A DNA stretch of 64,000 nucleotides from Bacilli bacterium (GCA_017525015.1 JAFXUK010000015.1:1-64000); one strand, 5' to 3'. Counted from the first letter of the stretch, positions 32,357 to 41,805 are shown. The notes: generated by a model not told the origin, from the letters alone. Numbers and translations: made by a program.

Positions 32357-32385
32357 ATTATATGAGAAAGTACCTTAAAAGTCAA
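32357..32385 (-). promoter_or_regulatory. promoter of rplM-rpsI
   Basis: TTGACT (32385-32380), 17-base spacer, TATAAT (32362-32357) on the minus strand. Confidence 0.8.
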
Positions 32386-32400
32386 ACAAAATATAATAAA

Positions 32401-32430
32401 AATGTCTTTTTTTACCTAAAAAAGACACTT
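32401..32430 (-). terminator. terminator of the ecfA-ecfA-ecfT-truA operon
   Basis: GTCTTTTTTTA, two-base loop, TAAAAAAGAC, followed by T-rich sequence on the minus strand, about 40 bases past the truA stop. Confidence 0.65.
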
Positions 32431-32466
32431 TATTGGTTTCTTTACATATTTTTTTTAACTCTTTAC

Positions 32467-33186
32467 CTAGTATTCTATCTTATCTAAGTACAATCCACAC
32501 GCTGGAGCAGTGTATCCATTAATATTATCTTTAGATTCCAATCTCTTTTTAACTAAAGATATATCATCTTTACCTCTAGCCACATCAATCATAGCTCCAA
32601 CTAAGTTTCTTACCATATATCGATAAAAACTCTTACCTTCAAAGATTATATTTAAAATATCTTTATCTTTCTTAAAGCTAATATCATATATAATACATGT
32701 ACTATCTTTTCTTATACCTGATACAAAATTATGAAAGTCATGTACTCCTAAGAACAACTTAGCTACTTCTTTCATTTTATCTATATCTAATTTATATTCA
32801 GGATTATATACATAATCTGCCATAACAGCATTATATTCACCAAGATTAATCTTATAAACATATCTTTTCTTAGTAACACTAAATCTTGCATGAAAAGACG
32901 GTCCAACCATAGTAACATTCTTTATATAAATATAAGGCTTAACTAAAGAATTCATAGCTGACTTTAAACCATATTCATCTATATTAATATCTAACTTAAA
33001 AGTAACACATTGACCATAAGCATGAACTCCTCGATCAGTTCTCCCTGCTCCTTTAATAGTTACTTGTTTCTTATTTATCTTAGTTAAAGCTTCTTCTAAT
33101 ACTTTTTGAACACTTAAGTTTTCGTTTAATCTTTGAAATCCATAAAACTTACTTCCATCATAAGATATTTCCATTAAATAATTCAC
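32467..33186 (-). CDS. truA: tRNA pseudouridine synthase A
   Basis: 239 residues. It converts U38-40 of tRNA anticodon arms to pseudouridine. MEISYDGSKFYGFQ and GAGRTDRGVHAYGQ (catalytic Asp) are the family signatures; SFLYRMVR-type sequence appears as SFYRYMVRNLVG. The start is the GTG at 33186, which overlaps the end of ecfT and keeps the first strand; an ATG lies 12 bases on. Its place after the ecf genes and before rplM-rpsI is the common Firmicutes order. Confidence 0.95.
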   Translation of the reverse strand: MNYLMEISYDGSKFYGFQRLNENLSVQKVLEEALTKINKKQVTIKGAGRTDRGVHAYGQCVTFKLDINIDEYGLKSAMNSLVKPYIYIKNVTMVGPSFHARFSVTKKRYVYKINLGEYNAVMADYVYNPEYKLDIDKMKEVAKLFLGVHDFHNFVSGIRKDSTCIIYDISFKKDKDILNIIFEGKSFYRYMVRNLVGAMIDVARGKDDISLVKKRLESKDNINGYTAPACGLYLDKIEY

Positions 33187-33935
33187 TATCTCACCACCAA
33201 TATGTAAAAGATAAGCATTCCTATATTAGCTATCATATATATAATATCAAAAATATTATACCTATTTCTATATTTATATAACTTATTAGCTTTACTTTTA
33301 AACAACTTATCCTCTAATCCCTTTTTTCTCTTTTTATAATCCTTTTTACTCAATTCATTAACATTTTTTATATTAGAAAAGAATATCTTCCATCTATCTA
33401 TAATATTACCATGTGTATAATTAATTCCTTTAAACTCTAAAGAATTAATATACTCATTATTATTAGTAAGCAAAAATAATAAATAAGTAAAAACATTTAT
33501 AAAAAACATTTCTATCTTTCTAATACTAATACCAATTAAATTAAAGATATTAAGAATAAAACTTAATCCTTTACCCATACTTTCTTTAGTAGTAGTAAAT
33601 ATTATTACTTTAAGATAATAAATAAAGAATAATATTTTAAATAATAAAAAATTAACATCACTTAACTCCATACTTAAAGTATTTAGAGTAAAGAAATAAT
33701 AAATAATTATTAAGAATTTTAAATTCCATAGTACTCTTAAAAATCTCATATATTTAACATTACTAAATAATACTAAGATAAATACTATCAAGATATTCCA
33801 TATAAACAATATATTATTAAATTTCAATAAACATATTAATACATAAAAGAATAGACCAATAAACTTAAATATTGGACTTATTCTATGTACTATTGAATCA
33901 ATATCATTATATGAATAATCTAATTTATCCAACAT
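33186..33935 (-). CDS. ecfT: ECF transporter T component
   Basis: 249 residues with about five membrane segments between residues 20 and 150 and again at 225-247, and a cytosolic helical part between. HRISPIFKF near the start fits EcfT/CbiQ. The coupling helices, which normally carry two A-R-G/S motifs, read NSLEFKGINY here, so Arg is replaced by Lys and the second motif is not clear. The gene overlaps truA by one base and the upstream ATPase gene by 11. Identity rests on topology and gene order. Confidence 0.8.
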   Translation of the reverse strand: MLDKLDYSYNDIDSIVHRISPIFKFIGLFFYVLICLLKFNNILFIWNILIVFILVLFSNVKYMRFLRVLWNLKFLIIIYYFFTLNTLSMELSDVNFLLFKILFFIYYLKVIIFTTTKESMGKGLSFILNIFNLIGISIRKIEMFFINVFTYLLFLLTNNNEYINSLEFKGINYTHGNIIDRWKIFFSNIKNVNELSKKDYKKRKKGLEDKLFKSKANKLYKYRNRYNIFDIIYMIANIGMLIFYILVVR

Positions 33936-34737
33936 TTCGATACAATTCCTTTATAAGCTCTTTAATGTCCGTATATTCTAATATATCATGTCCACATTCT
34001 TGAGCATATTTAGTAAATTCTATAATTTTAGGAATCTCTACATATTTATACAATTTATTATTGTAATATAATTCCTTACCCCCTGATAGAACAAGATTCC
34101 CGTTGTTGATAACATATAATTTATTAACGACATCAAATGTACTAGTTAAATCATTAGTTAAAAGAATAATAGTTTTCTTAAACTTACTTTTAAGTTTCAA
34201 GAATAACTTTTTAAAATAATCTTTTTCTCTATTAATAAATGACTTAAAGAATTCATCTAAAACTATTACATCCGGATTATAAGCTAAAACACTAGCTAAT
34301 CTAACTCTTTTCTTTTCTGTATAAGATAAAGAATCTATTTTCCTATCCAAATAACTTTCATCTAAACCTACTAGTTTTAAAGAATCTAAAATATGTTTAA
34401 TACTATTAGTTTTACAATCAAAATTATTTAGTATTTCTTTTATTTCATCTTTTACAGTATCTTTTAAGAATAGAATTGAATCACTTACATAACCAATTTT
34501 CTTTCTTAAAGCATTTATATTATTAATATGACTAGTTCTTTTAATGATTACATTATCTATTTTAATTTCTCCACTACTAGGTCTTTTAATGACACATAAT
34601 AACTTCGGAATAATATCTAAATTTGTTCCCACAAAAGAAACAATATTACCTTCTTTTATTATTAAATTAATATTATCTAAAAGCTTTGTTGAAGAACTCT
34701 TATCATTAAAAGAAACTTTATTAAATATTATTTCCAT
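33925..34737 (-). CDS. ecfA2: ECF transporter ATPase subunit with degenerate Walker A
   Basis: 270 residues of the ABC ATPase fold. Walker A should be GxxGxGKS/T but reads FVGTNLDIIPKLL, lacking the Lys, so this subunit should not bind ATP normally. The signature is LSYTEKKRV (weak LSGGQ), while Walker B, DVIVLDEF, keeps its Glu. The gene overlaps ecfT and the other ATPase gene. With its partner it would form only one ATP site at best. It is either a specialised asymmetric pair or a decaying module. Confidence 0.82.
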   Translation of the reverse strand: MEIIFNKVSFNDKSSSTKLLDNINLIIKEGNIVSFVGTNLDIIPKLLCVIKRPSSGEIKIDNVIIKRTSHINNINALRKKIGYVSDSILFLKDTVKDEIKEILNNFDCKTNSIKHILDSLKLVGLDESYLDRKIDSLSYTEKKRVRLASVLAYNPDVIVLDEFFKSFINREKDYFKKLFLKLKSKFKKTIILLTNDLTSTFDVVNKLYVINNGNLVLSGGKELYYNNKLYKYVEIPKIIEFTKYAQECGHDILEYTDIKELIKELYRNVG

Positions 34738-35516
34738 ACATTCTTCACCATCGCTTCTTTATTTAAATACATTTTATTAATTAATCCATATAATTCTAAT
34801 TGAATAGATAAATCAACATAAAAAGGAAGATCAAAACCTAATCTTTTTAATACCTTTTCATTCTTTAATACATCTAAACTTTTACCATCAATAGCATTAA
34901 TACCATCATATAGAACAAGAATATAATCAGTATATATCGTATCTTCCATATTACTTGTAACATTAATTAAAGTAATATCTTTATAATTCAAATAATTTAA
35001 TAACAATATCTTAGTTCTATTATCTAAATAAACTAACAAATCATCTATAGCTAAGAATGATGGACAATATATAGCATAAGATAATATCTTAACTAAAATT
35101 CTATCATTTAAAGAAAGACTATCTATTCTTTTGTTTAAGATTTTCTTTATATTCATGAAATCATTTATTTCATCAATTCTTTGACTAATCTCTTTAGGAC
35201 TTACATTAATATTTTCCAAAGAAAAACGAAGTTCATCCTTAACAGTATCAGCTAAAAATGGAGAATCTTCATATACACAAGCAATTATTCTTCTTAAGGC
35301 ATCTTTGTTTTGTTTATTAACATCTACACCATTAATAACAATTTCTCCCTTATAATCTAATTCCCCAGATAATATTTTTAATAAAGTTGTTTTACCAGAT
35401 CCATTAGTTCCAATGATACTTAGAGTTTTATCCTTACGTAATGTAAAATTAACATCTTTGAACACTTCTTTATCTTCATAAGAAAAATGTAAGTTACTAA
35501 TTCTAAGATTTCCCAT
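34728..35516 (-). CDS. ecfA1: ECF transporter ATPase subunit with degenerate signature
   Basis: 262 residues. Walker A is intact: IIGTNGSGKTTLLK near residue 37. The signature is SLSLNDRIL instead of LSGGQ, and Walker B reads FLAIDDLL, with Asp where the catalytic Glu belongs. Thus this subunit can bind ATP but hydrolysis is questionable. GAGG precedes the ATG. It is the first gene of ecfA1-ecfA2-ecfT-truA. No substrate-binding S component is near, as is normal for group II ECF systems. Confidence 0.83.
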   Translation of the reverse strand: MGNLRISNLHFSYEDKEVFKDVNFTLRKDKTLSIIGTNGSGKTTLLKILSGELDYKGEIVINGVDVNKQNKDALRRIIACVYEDSPFLADTVKDELRFSLENINVSPKEISQRIDEINDFMNIKKILNKRIDSLSLNDRILVKILSYAIYCPSFLAIDDLLVYLDNRTKILLLNYLNYKDITLINVTSNMEDTIYTDYILVLYDGINAIDGKSLDVLKNEKVLKRLGFDLPFYVDLSIQLELYGLINKMYLNKEAMVKNVWK

Positions 35517-35564
35517 GGAACCTCACCCACTTAGGATGTTATTATAAGGGTTTTTTCAAAAAAA

Positions 35565-35587
35565 GAAAAGTACTATTTGTACTTTTC
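35565..35587 (-). terminator. terminator of nrdG
   Basis: GAAAAGTAC, loop TATTT, GTACTTTTC, with a T-tract on the minus strand. Confidence 0.8.
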
Positions 35588-36097
35588 CAATGTAATTACT
35601 TTATTTGCTTTTCTCGTCTTTTTAACATCTATTAATCTCTGATTAGTAGAACCTCTAAAAGCACATTCAAAACTTTTTAACTTTATCTTAAATGGTCCAT
35701 CAACTAAGACATCTATATAATCATACATCTTACTATATCTATCATCTTTTTCTGCCATCTTTTCAAGCTCATCATAAGTAAAACCAGTATAAACCCATAC
35801 ATTCATACCTTTTTCCTTAACGTACTTAGAAAGCTCTATTAATGCATCAATTTGATACATAGGATCTCCACCAGAAAAAGTAACACCTTGTTGAAACTCT
35901 AATTCATCAATTTGTTTTTTTATATCATCAATAGAAACTAATTCTCCTGCATTAAAATCCCATGTTTCCGGATTATGACATTCAGGACATGCATGTCCAC
36001 ATCCTTGAAACCATATAACACTTCTAATACCTTCACCATCTACTATACTATCAGATTGAATAGTAGGTATAGCTAATCTACAAAATCCCTTTTCCAT
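35573..36097 (-). CDS. nrdG: anaerobic ribonucleotide reductase activating protein
   Basis: 174 residues. A radical-SAM enzyme that makes the glycyl radical on NrdD. The cluster motif is GCGHACPECHNPETW (CxxxCxxC), followed by GVTFSGGDPMYQ (the GGE-like SAM loop) and a Phe/Tyr-rich end. The length fits NrdG rather than pyruvate-formate-lyase activase. NrdD is not adjacent and must lie elsewhere. It is flanked by terminators, with AAAGAGG before the ATG. It indicates anaerobic growth. Confidence 0.9.
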   Translation of the reverse strand: MEKGFCRLAIPTIQSDSIVDGEGIRSVIWFQGCGHACPECHNPETWDFNAGELVSIDDIKKQIDELEFQQGVTFSGGDPMYQIDALIELSKYVKEKGMNVWVYTGFTYDELEKMAEKDDRYSKMYDYIDVLVDGPFKIKLKSFECAFRGSTNQRLIDVKKTRKANKVITLEKYK

Positions 36098-36137
36098 ATT
36101 CTCTACCTCTTTACCAATTAAATTATATCATAAAAAA

Positions 36138-36157
36138 ATATCAAGTTTCCTTGATAT
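36138..36157 (-). terminator. terminator of the membrane-anchored gene
   Basis: ATATCAAG, loop TTTC, CTTGATAT, then seven T and the TGATATAAT promoter of nrdG on the minus strand. Confidence 0.8.
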
Positions 36158-36172
36158 CTTTATATTTACAAA

Positions 36173-36967
36173 TTATTTCTTTGGAACGTAAACAATTTCA
36201 GTTAATTGTAATTTACCTTCTGAAATATCAAATACAAATTCATAATGATCATATAACTCAGGTTTAATGATATATTCATAAGTTTCTTCGTTAACTTTTA
36301 CGCCTTGTTCTGCAGGTTTAGAATCACCTTTTTTAAAGTAAATACTTGCTTCTTCTTTCTCATAGTCATATGTTTGATAATAATAAGCATAATCTAAAAT
36401 TAATTGTTTATCATTTTTTCTTGCAGAAACTAATTGAGTATTATAACCTTCATAAACTCCTTCACAGCCAGTAGCATATGTACTAAATACAAATTTACCA
36501 TTTTTATATTCAGCTATAACAGGACCATTATAAAAATGTAATTGTTCTCCATTTCTATATTTTTTTAAGAATGAATCATCTTTAAAATATCTGTCATCAA
36601 ATTTATCATCTACACTATAAGTATCATCTTCAGTTAATGACATAGTATTACCAGCATATGATCCTAAATAAACATTAGCTTTATATTCATCAGACAATTC
36701 ATCAACTTTAATGTTTTGACCTTTAAATTCAATTACAGGTCCGCCACAAATATATTTAACATTAAATCTCATAGCCTCAGCAACTAAACTATCTTTAATA
36801 GATACATCCTCAAACTTAGATTCTTTTGCTTCCTCTTTTGTTTCTGTTTCCTTTTTATCTTCTTTGTTGGCAAACTTTGTACCTAAATAGAAACTAAGTC
36901 CTACTACAGCTACAAATAAAACACCAATAACCACCCATAAACCAAGATTAGATTTCTTTTCTTCCAT
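36173..36967 (-). CDS. membrane-anchored protein of unknown function
   Basis: 264 residues. A single membrane segment (about 8-28) is followed by a Lys/Glu-rich spacer and an extracytoplasmic globular part of about 210 residues, rich in Tyr and Asp, with two Cys (YICGG, TGCEG). No family is recognised. AGAGGTG precedes the ATG. It stands alone between divergent hpt and nrdG. Confidence 0.75.
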   Translation of the reverse strand: MEEKKSNLGLWVVIGVLFVAVVGLSFYLGTKFANKEDKKETETKEEAKESKFEDVSIKDSLVAEAMRFNVKYICGGPVIEFKGQNIKVDELSDEYKANVYLGSYAGNTMSLTEDDTYSVDDKFDDRYFKDDSFLKKYRNGEQLHFYNGPVIAEYKNGKFVFSTYATGCEGVYEGYNTQLVSARKNDKQLILDYAYYYQTYDYEKEEASIYFKKGDSKPAEQGVKVNEETYEYIIKPELYDHYEFVFDISEGKLQLTEIVYVPKK

Positions 36968-37106
36968 TTCAACACCTCTCTACCATAATAATATCATTAA
37001 ATATATTATAAATAAATAATTATTATAATAATTATAACTAAAAGGAATTATACTTACTGTCTAGCAAGTGTTAATATAAAATTGAATATAATTTAAAGGA
37101 GTATTT

Positions 37107-37691
37107 ATGAGTATTCAAAAAGTTTTAATTAATGAAAAAACCATCCAAGAAAGAACAAGACAGTTAGCTGAAGAAATAACTGAAGATTATCAAGGTAAAA
37201 AGATAACACTAATATGTATTTTGAAAGGATCAATCTTTTTCTTCACAGATTTAACTAGAAGAATCAACTTAGATACTGAACTAGAATTTGTAAGAATATC
37301 TAGCTATGCTGGAGAAAACAGTACAGGTGATATCAATTTAAAAGTTGATTTAGATAATCCAGTAACAGGAAAAGATGTTATTGTTATTGAAGATATAATT
37401 GATACAGGTAGAACACTATCATACTTTATGAAACATTTAGAAAAGCAAAAACCAAATAGTTTAAGATTATGTACTTTATTAGATAAACCTGAAAGACGTG
37501 AAGTAGATGATGTAAAAGTAGACTATACTGGTTTTACTATCCCAAATAGATTTGTAATTGGTTATGGATTAGATTTAGATGAACAATACCGTACTATTCC
37601 ACAAATTAATTGCATTATAAACGAAGATGAAGAAAAACAAATAGATAAAGACTCCAGAGTAATAAAAAAACAACTACTAAAAAAAGACTAA
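37107..37691 (+). CDS. hpt: hypoxanthine phosphoribosyltransferase
   Basis: 194 residues. It makes IMP or GMP from the base and PRPP. The PRPP loop is VIVIEDIIDTGRTLSYF near residue 92, and LICILKGSIFFF and RISSYAGEN are the other family motifs. AAAGGAG precedes the ATG and TATAAT lies at 37087-37092. It is one of the few plus-strand genes and shares a terminator with a convergent Nudix gene. Purine salvage would draw on the same PRPP as pncB and the prs gene at 39714. Confidence 0.95.
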   Translation: MSIQKVLINEKTIQERTRQLAEEITEDYQGKKITLICILKGSIFFFTDLTRRINLDTELEFVRISSYAGENSTGDINLKVDLDNPVTGKDVIVIEDIIDTGRTLSYFMKHLEKQKPNSLRLCTLLDKPERREVDDVKVDYTGFTIPNRFVIGYGLDLDEQYRTIPQINCIINEDEEKQIDKDSRVIKKQLLKKD

Positions 37692-37705
37692 TAATGTAGT
37701 CTTTT
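37682..37705. terminator. bidirectional terminator
   Basis: AAAAGACTA, six-base loop, TAGTCTTTT plus T, between hpt and the convergent Nudix gene. Confidence 0.8.
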
Positions 37706-37708
37706 TTT

Positions 37709-38143
37709 TTACATCCTGTCATATTCTATATTATTAGCAATATTATTAATTATTCTTCTCATTTTATCTGAAATATTATTAGGTAAATTCAATATATCTA
37801 CCCAAACAAGTTCTTCACATTTATCTTCTTCACCAATTTTTGGTTCTATTAAATTTCCATCTATTTCAAATATAAAATTTAATCTTTCTTTTGTATAATG
37901 ATGCATTAAATGAACTATTTTAATATCTTCTCTTTTAATATCTACTAATAATTCTTCTTTAGATTCTCTTATAACTGCATCATAGATATCTTCACCAATC
38001 TCTAAATGTCCACCAGGTAACTCATATTTACCATCATCATTACCAGTATTTTTTCTTTTGCTTAATAAAATTAATGTTTTTCCATCAACTTCCTTTCTAG
38101 CTAATAAATCAGCACACACTACACTTTTAAATCTTTTTCCCAT
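37709..38143 (-). CDS. Nudix hydrolase (MutT-like)
   Basis: 144 residues. The Nudix box is complete: GGHLEIGEDIYDAVIRESKEEL with all catalytic Glu. It begins SVVCADLLARKEVDGK and has LPGGH before the box, the usual MutT-type layout. The substrate may be a nucleoside triphosphate or a related diphosphate. GGAGATAAAAA precedes the ATG. Confidence 0.85.
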   Translation of the reverse strand: MGKRFKSVVCADLLARKEVDGKTLILLSKRKNTGNDDGKYELPGGHLEIGEDIYDAVIRESKEELLVDIKREDIKIVHLMHHYTKERLNFIFEIDGNLIEPKIGEEDKCEELVWVDILNLPNNISDKMRRIINNIANNIEYDRM

Positions 38144-38168
38144 TTTTTATCTCCTTTCAAAGATTTAA

Positions 38169-38192
38169 AAAAAGACTATAAATAGTCTTTTT
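38169..38192 (-). terminator. terminator of the DUF362-like gene
   Basis: AAAAAGACTA, loop TAAA, TAGTCTTTTT on the minus strand. Confidence 0.8.
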
Positions 38193-39081
38193 ATATTTCT
38201 ATTAATTCGTATTCAGTAGTACCTAATCCTAAGCTTTCAGCATACTCAGTAATATGACGTCCTTCTCTAGTATCTATTCTTTCTTGAATAGCAGGAGTTC
38301 CTTCTTCATGAGTAGCCCATATAGCATCAATAAATGCTTGATCATTAGCTACTGGATCAAGTGAACCAAATATACCAATATCAGCTATAACTGGATCTCC
38401 TTGATGAGAATCACAATCACAATCAACACTGATTGCATTTGCAACTGTAATATAAATTATTGGTTTATTATTTTCTTTACAATAATCAGAAACAGCAGTA
38501 GCAGCTTCTGCCATTGATTCAATAAACTCATGTTGTTCATATTTTGCAGACCAACATGCATCAGGATCTTCAGTTTGTCCACAACTATGGATATATGCTT
38601 TTCCATTACGTGAAGCAATTCCTATAGATTGATTTTTTAGATTAGCTCCAAATCCTCCCATAGCATGACCTTTTCCATGAGCTAAATTTAAAATACTATC
38701 ATAATTTTTAAAATTTTCTCCAATTAAATCATATTTTAAATGTTTACTATTTTCTCTAGTAGGTATTTTAAATTCTCCAGGTCCATCCATAATATCTACT
38801 TCAGCGAAATCTGTAAAACCATGTTTACGAGCAACTTCCATATGTTCCTCAACAGTATTTCTTGCACCTGGATATGCAGTATTACATTCTATTATTGTTC
38901 CATTCAATTTTTTAACTAAAGGTGCAATTAAATCGGCTTTTAAATATCCTTTAGCTCCATCTTCACCAGTTGAAACTTTAACTCCAACTTTTCCAGTCAA
39001 TTCAACACCTAAAGCTTCATAAATCTTGATTAAACTTTCAGCAGTGATTTCTTTTGTAAAATAAACTTTTGCCTTTTCCAT
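38191..39081 (-). CDS. DUF362-family protein
   Basis: 296 residues. The start VYFTKEITAESLIKIYEA and the segment NLAHGKGHAMGGFGANLKN are the marks of the DUF362 family. In many bacteria such proteins carry a ferredoxin domain; here it is absent, but Cys-rich spots occur at HSCGQTEDPDACW and VDCDCDSH. The function is unknown, with an iron-sulfur or redox role only suggested. GGAGG precedes the ATG. It stands alone between terminators. Confidence 0.8.
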   Translation of the reverse strand: MEKAKVYFTKEITAESLIKIYEALGVELTGKVGVKVSTGEDGAKGYLKADLIAPLVKKLNGTIIECNTAYPGARNTVEEHMEVARKHGFTDFAEVDIMDGPGEFKIPTRENSKHLKYDLIGENFKNYDSILNLAHGKGHAMGGFGANLKNQSIGIASRNGKAYIHSCGQTEDPDACWSAKYEQHEFIESMAEAATAVSDYCKENNKPIIYITVANAISVDCDCDSHQGDPVIADIGIFGSLDPVANDQAFIDAIWATHEEGTPAIQERIDTREGRHITEYAESLGLGTTEYELIEI

Positions 39082-39117
39082 ATATAAGCCTCCTTACGTA
39101 TTATTATAACATAAAAA

Positions 39118-39138
39118 GAGACTATGCTTGATAGTCTC
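39118..39138 (-). terminator. terminator of the permuted papain-like gene
   Basis: GAGACTAT, loop GCTTG, ATAGTCTC, then T-rich and the TGTTATAAT promoter on the minus strand. Confidence 0.75.
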
Positions 39139-39655
39139 TCAATAAACCTTTAAAAACTTCTTCTATATCAGATGATTCTAGTTTATTAAAATCTTCTGGT
39201 TTAACAATTTCAGGTAAACCTAATTCAATATTAGATTTATCTAAACATTCCTTAACAAACTCCGCACAATAGTAGCATCTTTCTCTTTTAAGTCTATAAT
39301 TAAATGCTACTAAGAATAAACCTAGAACATTAAATCCATATGATTTAACTTTATTCTTATCTTGAATATCTTTAATTACTTTTTTTACAGATTCATATTG
39401 TTCATCATTAACTTGAATAGAATAGATTCTAGTTTTAGTTTTATTAAACCTTTTATATGTTCCTTTATTTTTATTTTCATGAACAAATCCACCCCAAACT
39501 GGGTTATAAGGATGCAATCTACCAAAACTATACATTTCATCTAGATTTTCATCTAAAGAAATAGATACATGAGAAAATTCTTTTCTAGTATATAATTTAA
39601 CTATCTTAGAAAGTATAGTGCCAGTATATGTTAAAACAATATATACTTTTTTCAT
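39122..39655 (-). CDS. permuted NlpC/P60-like (YiiX type) protein
   Basis: About 177 residues. EFSHVSISLDE carries a candidate catalytic His near the start and RCYYCAEFVKECLD a candidate Cys late in the protein, the reverse order of normal NlpC/P60 and typical of the permuted papain-like group. Members may be lipid- or peptide-cleaving amidases. No signal peptide. The ATG at 39655 is better spaced from AGGTGA than the GTG at 39661. Confidence 0.7.
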   Translation of the reverse strand: MKKVYIVLTYTGTILSKIVKLYTRKEFSHVSISLDENLDEMYSFGRLHPYNPVWGGFVHENKNKGTYKRFNKTKTRIYSIQVNDEQYESVKKVIKDIQDKNKVKSYGFNVLGLFLVAFNYRLKRERCYYCAEFVKECLDKSNIELGLPEIVKPEDFNKLESSDIEEVFKGLLRDYQA

Positions 39656-39713
39656 CTTCACATCACCTATCCTATAAAAATTTTATCACATAAAAAAAGA
39701 GAAGTACATTATT

Positions 39714-40859
39714 TTACTTCTTTTTTTTACCTAGTTTTTCATCTAATAACCTAATAGATTGAGATTTATCTCTTAATAAATCACTTATAGATTGTTTATT
39801 ATATAAAGTATAGATTATTTCAGCTACATACTCAGAGCAATCACAAACATGTAACCATTTCTTTTCCTTATATTCTTCTGGTATATAAGATAAATTAGTT
39901 GTATAAACACCATCAAACTTACCAGCATTAAAGTATTCATCAAATTGATCAACACCTTTAGTAAATAAAGCATATGTAACAACTATATAGATATGTTTAA
40001 CATTCATTTTATTTAATTCATCAATAACATCAAACATTGATCCACCACTTGAAATCATATCATCAGATACAATAGCTGTATATCCTTCAATGTTTTCATT
40101 ACCACAATATTCATGAGCAATAACAGGATATTTACCATCTACTAAATTATTAAAATCTCTTTGTTTAATAAAACTTCCTGCTTCTCTATGAATATATCTA
40201 GAATTAAATGAATTTAAATATACATTTCTTCTACCAGTAGCACCTGTATCTGGAGCTACAAAAACAATTTTCTTTAAAGCAGATACACTCATATCATTAA
40301 TTAAATCTTTTAAAATAGTATTAGTCGCATAAAAATTATCAAATTCCATATGATTAACTGCATGTTCAACACCTTGATCATGTGCATCAAAAGTTATAAA
40401 AGTTTTAATACCAGTTAATTTATCTAATTCATGAAGATTCATTCCACACATTAAGTTCTCTCTAGTATTCTTTCTATGTTGTCTTCCTGCATATAATAAA
40501 GGCATAACTATATTTATATACTCAGCGTGTCTATTACAAGCACCAATTCCATCTTTAAGTTGCATCATCAAATCATTAGGACTTGTATGGTTTATTAACC
40601 CATGCATCTTATACTCGATAGAATAATTACCCACATCTTGTATCATAAATAAGTTCATGCCTCTAACTGTTTCATTAATCTCTACTTTTAAATGTCCGTC
40701 CTCAAAAAAATTTTCTTTCAAAGGTACAATAAACGAATATTTTTTGTCACTAAGACCAAATTTCTTTAATAGATGTTTGTCCACTGCTTCACCTAATTCT
40801 TTAGCACTTTCAAACACTATCAATCTTAAATTTTCTTTCTCTACCTGTTTCTTTTCCAT
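39714..40859 (-). CDS. prs: ribose-phosphate pyrophosphokinase, long variant
   Basis: 381 residues, longer than the usual 310-320. It makes PRPP from ribose-5-phosphate and ATP. Recognisable parts are YAGRQHRKNTRE (the flexible catalytic loop, with His for the usual Asp), FDAHDQGVEHAV (metal-site His) and AIVSDDMISSGGSM (PRPP loop). The longer form with these changes is a known divergent Prs type in Firmicutes. It supplies PRPP to hpt and pncB. A terminator hairpin overlaps its end. Confidence 0.85.
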   Translation of the reverse strand: MEKKQVEKENLRLIVFESAKELGEAVDKHLLKKFGLSDKKYSFIVPLKENFFEDGHLKVEINETVRGMNLFMIQDVGNYSIEYKMHGLINHTSPNDLMMQLKDGIGACNRHAEYINIVMPLLYAGRQHRKNTRENLMCGMNLHELDKLTGIKTFITFDAHDQGVEHAVNHMEFDNFYATNTILKDLINDMSVSALKKIVFVAPDTGATGRRNVYLNSFNSRYIHREAGSFIKQRDFNNLVDGKYPVIAHEYCGNENIEGYTAIVSDDMISSGGSMFDVIDELNKMNVKHIYIVVTYALFTKGVDQFDEYFNAGKFDGVYTTNLSYIPEEYKEKKWLHVCDCSEYVAEIIYTLYNKQSISDLLRDKSQSIRLLDEKLGKKKK

Positions 40860-40904
40860 TAAAGTTTTTTCTCCCTTTCTACATTAAAATTATACCATTA
40901 AAAA

Positions 40905-40927
40905 GATAGAATTAAACAAATTCTATC
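40905..40927 (-). terminator. terminator of ispH
   Basis: GATAGAATT, loop AAACA, AATTCTATC, then T-rich sequence and the TGGTATAAT promoter of prs on the minus strand. Confidence 0.75.
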
Positions 40928-40947
40928 ATATTAATTAATCATGATTA

Positions 40948-41805
40948 TCATAACTTTTCCTTATTTAAATATGCTAATACATCATCGATACTTTCTTTAG
41001 GTGTACTTGCTCCTGCTGTTACTCCAACAACATTATATTCAAATATAGAATCATCTAAATCATCTACTGTTTCAATTAAATAAGTTTTAGTGTTTTTTTC
41101 TGCAACTTCATATAACTTAGTTGTATTAGAACTATTCTTACCACCTATTATAATCATAGCATCTACTTGTTTAGAAAGTTCTTCTGTTTCCTTTTGTCTT
41201 AACTCAGTAGCATTACAAATTGTATTTAAAATTTTAAAATCTAAACCTTCGAACTTCTCTTTTAATATATTTTCTAATTCAAAAAATTTATTTAAAGAAT
41301 ATGTAGTTTGACATAGTAAAGCAACCTTTTTATACCCTTTATTTAAAACAAATTCTACTACTTTATCAACATCGTGTTGACTTTCTATAATAAGACTATC
41401 TTCATTACAATAACTAATAGTACCTATAATTTCTGGATGATCTGCTTTACCAATTAAGATAACATAGTATCCATCTTTAACTAAATCCTCTGCTTCTTTA
41501 TGGATAAGTAATACTTTAGGACATGTTAAATCAAACAAATGAATATTTCTTTTCTCAGCCTCTTCATATACTTTTCTAGGAACCCCATGTGCTCTAATAA
41601 CAACTTTGCTTCCATCTTTAACTTCATCTAAAGAATCAATAAAAGTCATACCTTTTTCTTCTAAACAAGATACAACTTGTTTATTATGAACTATTTCTCC
41701 TAAACAAAATAAATCTTTATTATCTTTTAATAAATCTAAACTTTTAGTAACAGAGTTAATAACTCCACCACAAAAGCCTGCTTTCTTTCCTAATATTACT
41801 TCCAT
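40948..41805 (-). CDS. ispH: 4-hydroxy-3-methylbut-2-enyl diphosphate reductase
   Basis: 285 residues. Last step of the MEP isoprenoid pathway, giving IPP and DMAPP. Three Cys for the 4Fe-4S cluster are in GKKAGFCGGV, FDLTCPKV and LNTICNATE; EIVHNKQVV with the conserved His and Asn, and GGKNSSNTTKL, are also present. The length fits the single-domain enzyme (without an S1 tail). It indicates that the organism uses the MEP route. Confidence 0.95.
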   Translation of the reverse strand: MEVILGKKAGFCGGVINSVTKSLDLLKDNKDLFCLGEIVHNKQVVSCLEEKGMTFIDSLDEVKDGSKVVIRAHGVPRKVYEEAEKRNIHLFDLTCPKVLLIHKEAEDLVKDGYYVILIGKADHPEIIGTISYCNEDSLIIESQHDVDKVVEFVLNKGYKKVALLCQTTYSLNKFFELENILKEKFEGLDFKILNTICNATELRQKETEELSKQVDAMIIIGGKNSSNTTKLYEVAEKNTKTYLIETVDDLDDSIFEYNVVGVTAGASTPKESIDDVLAYLNKEKL

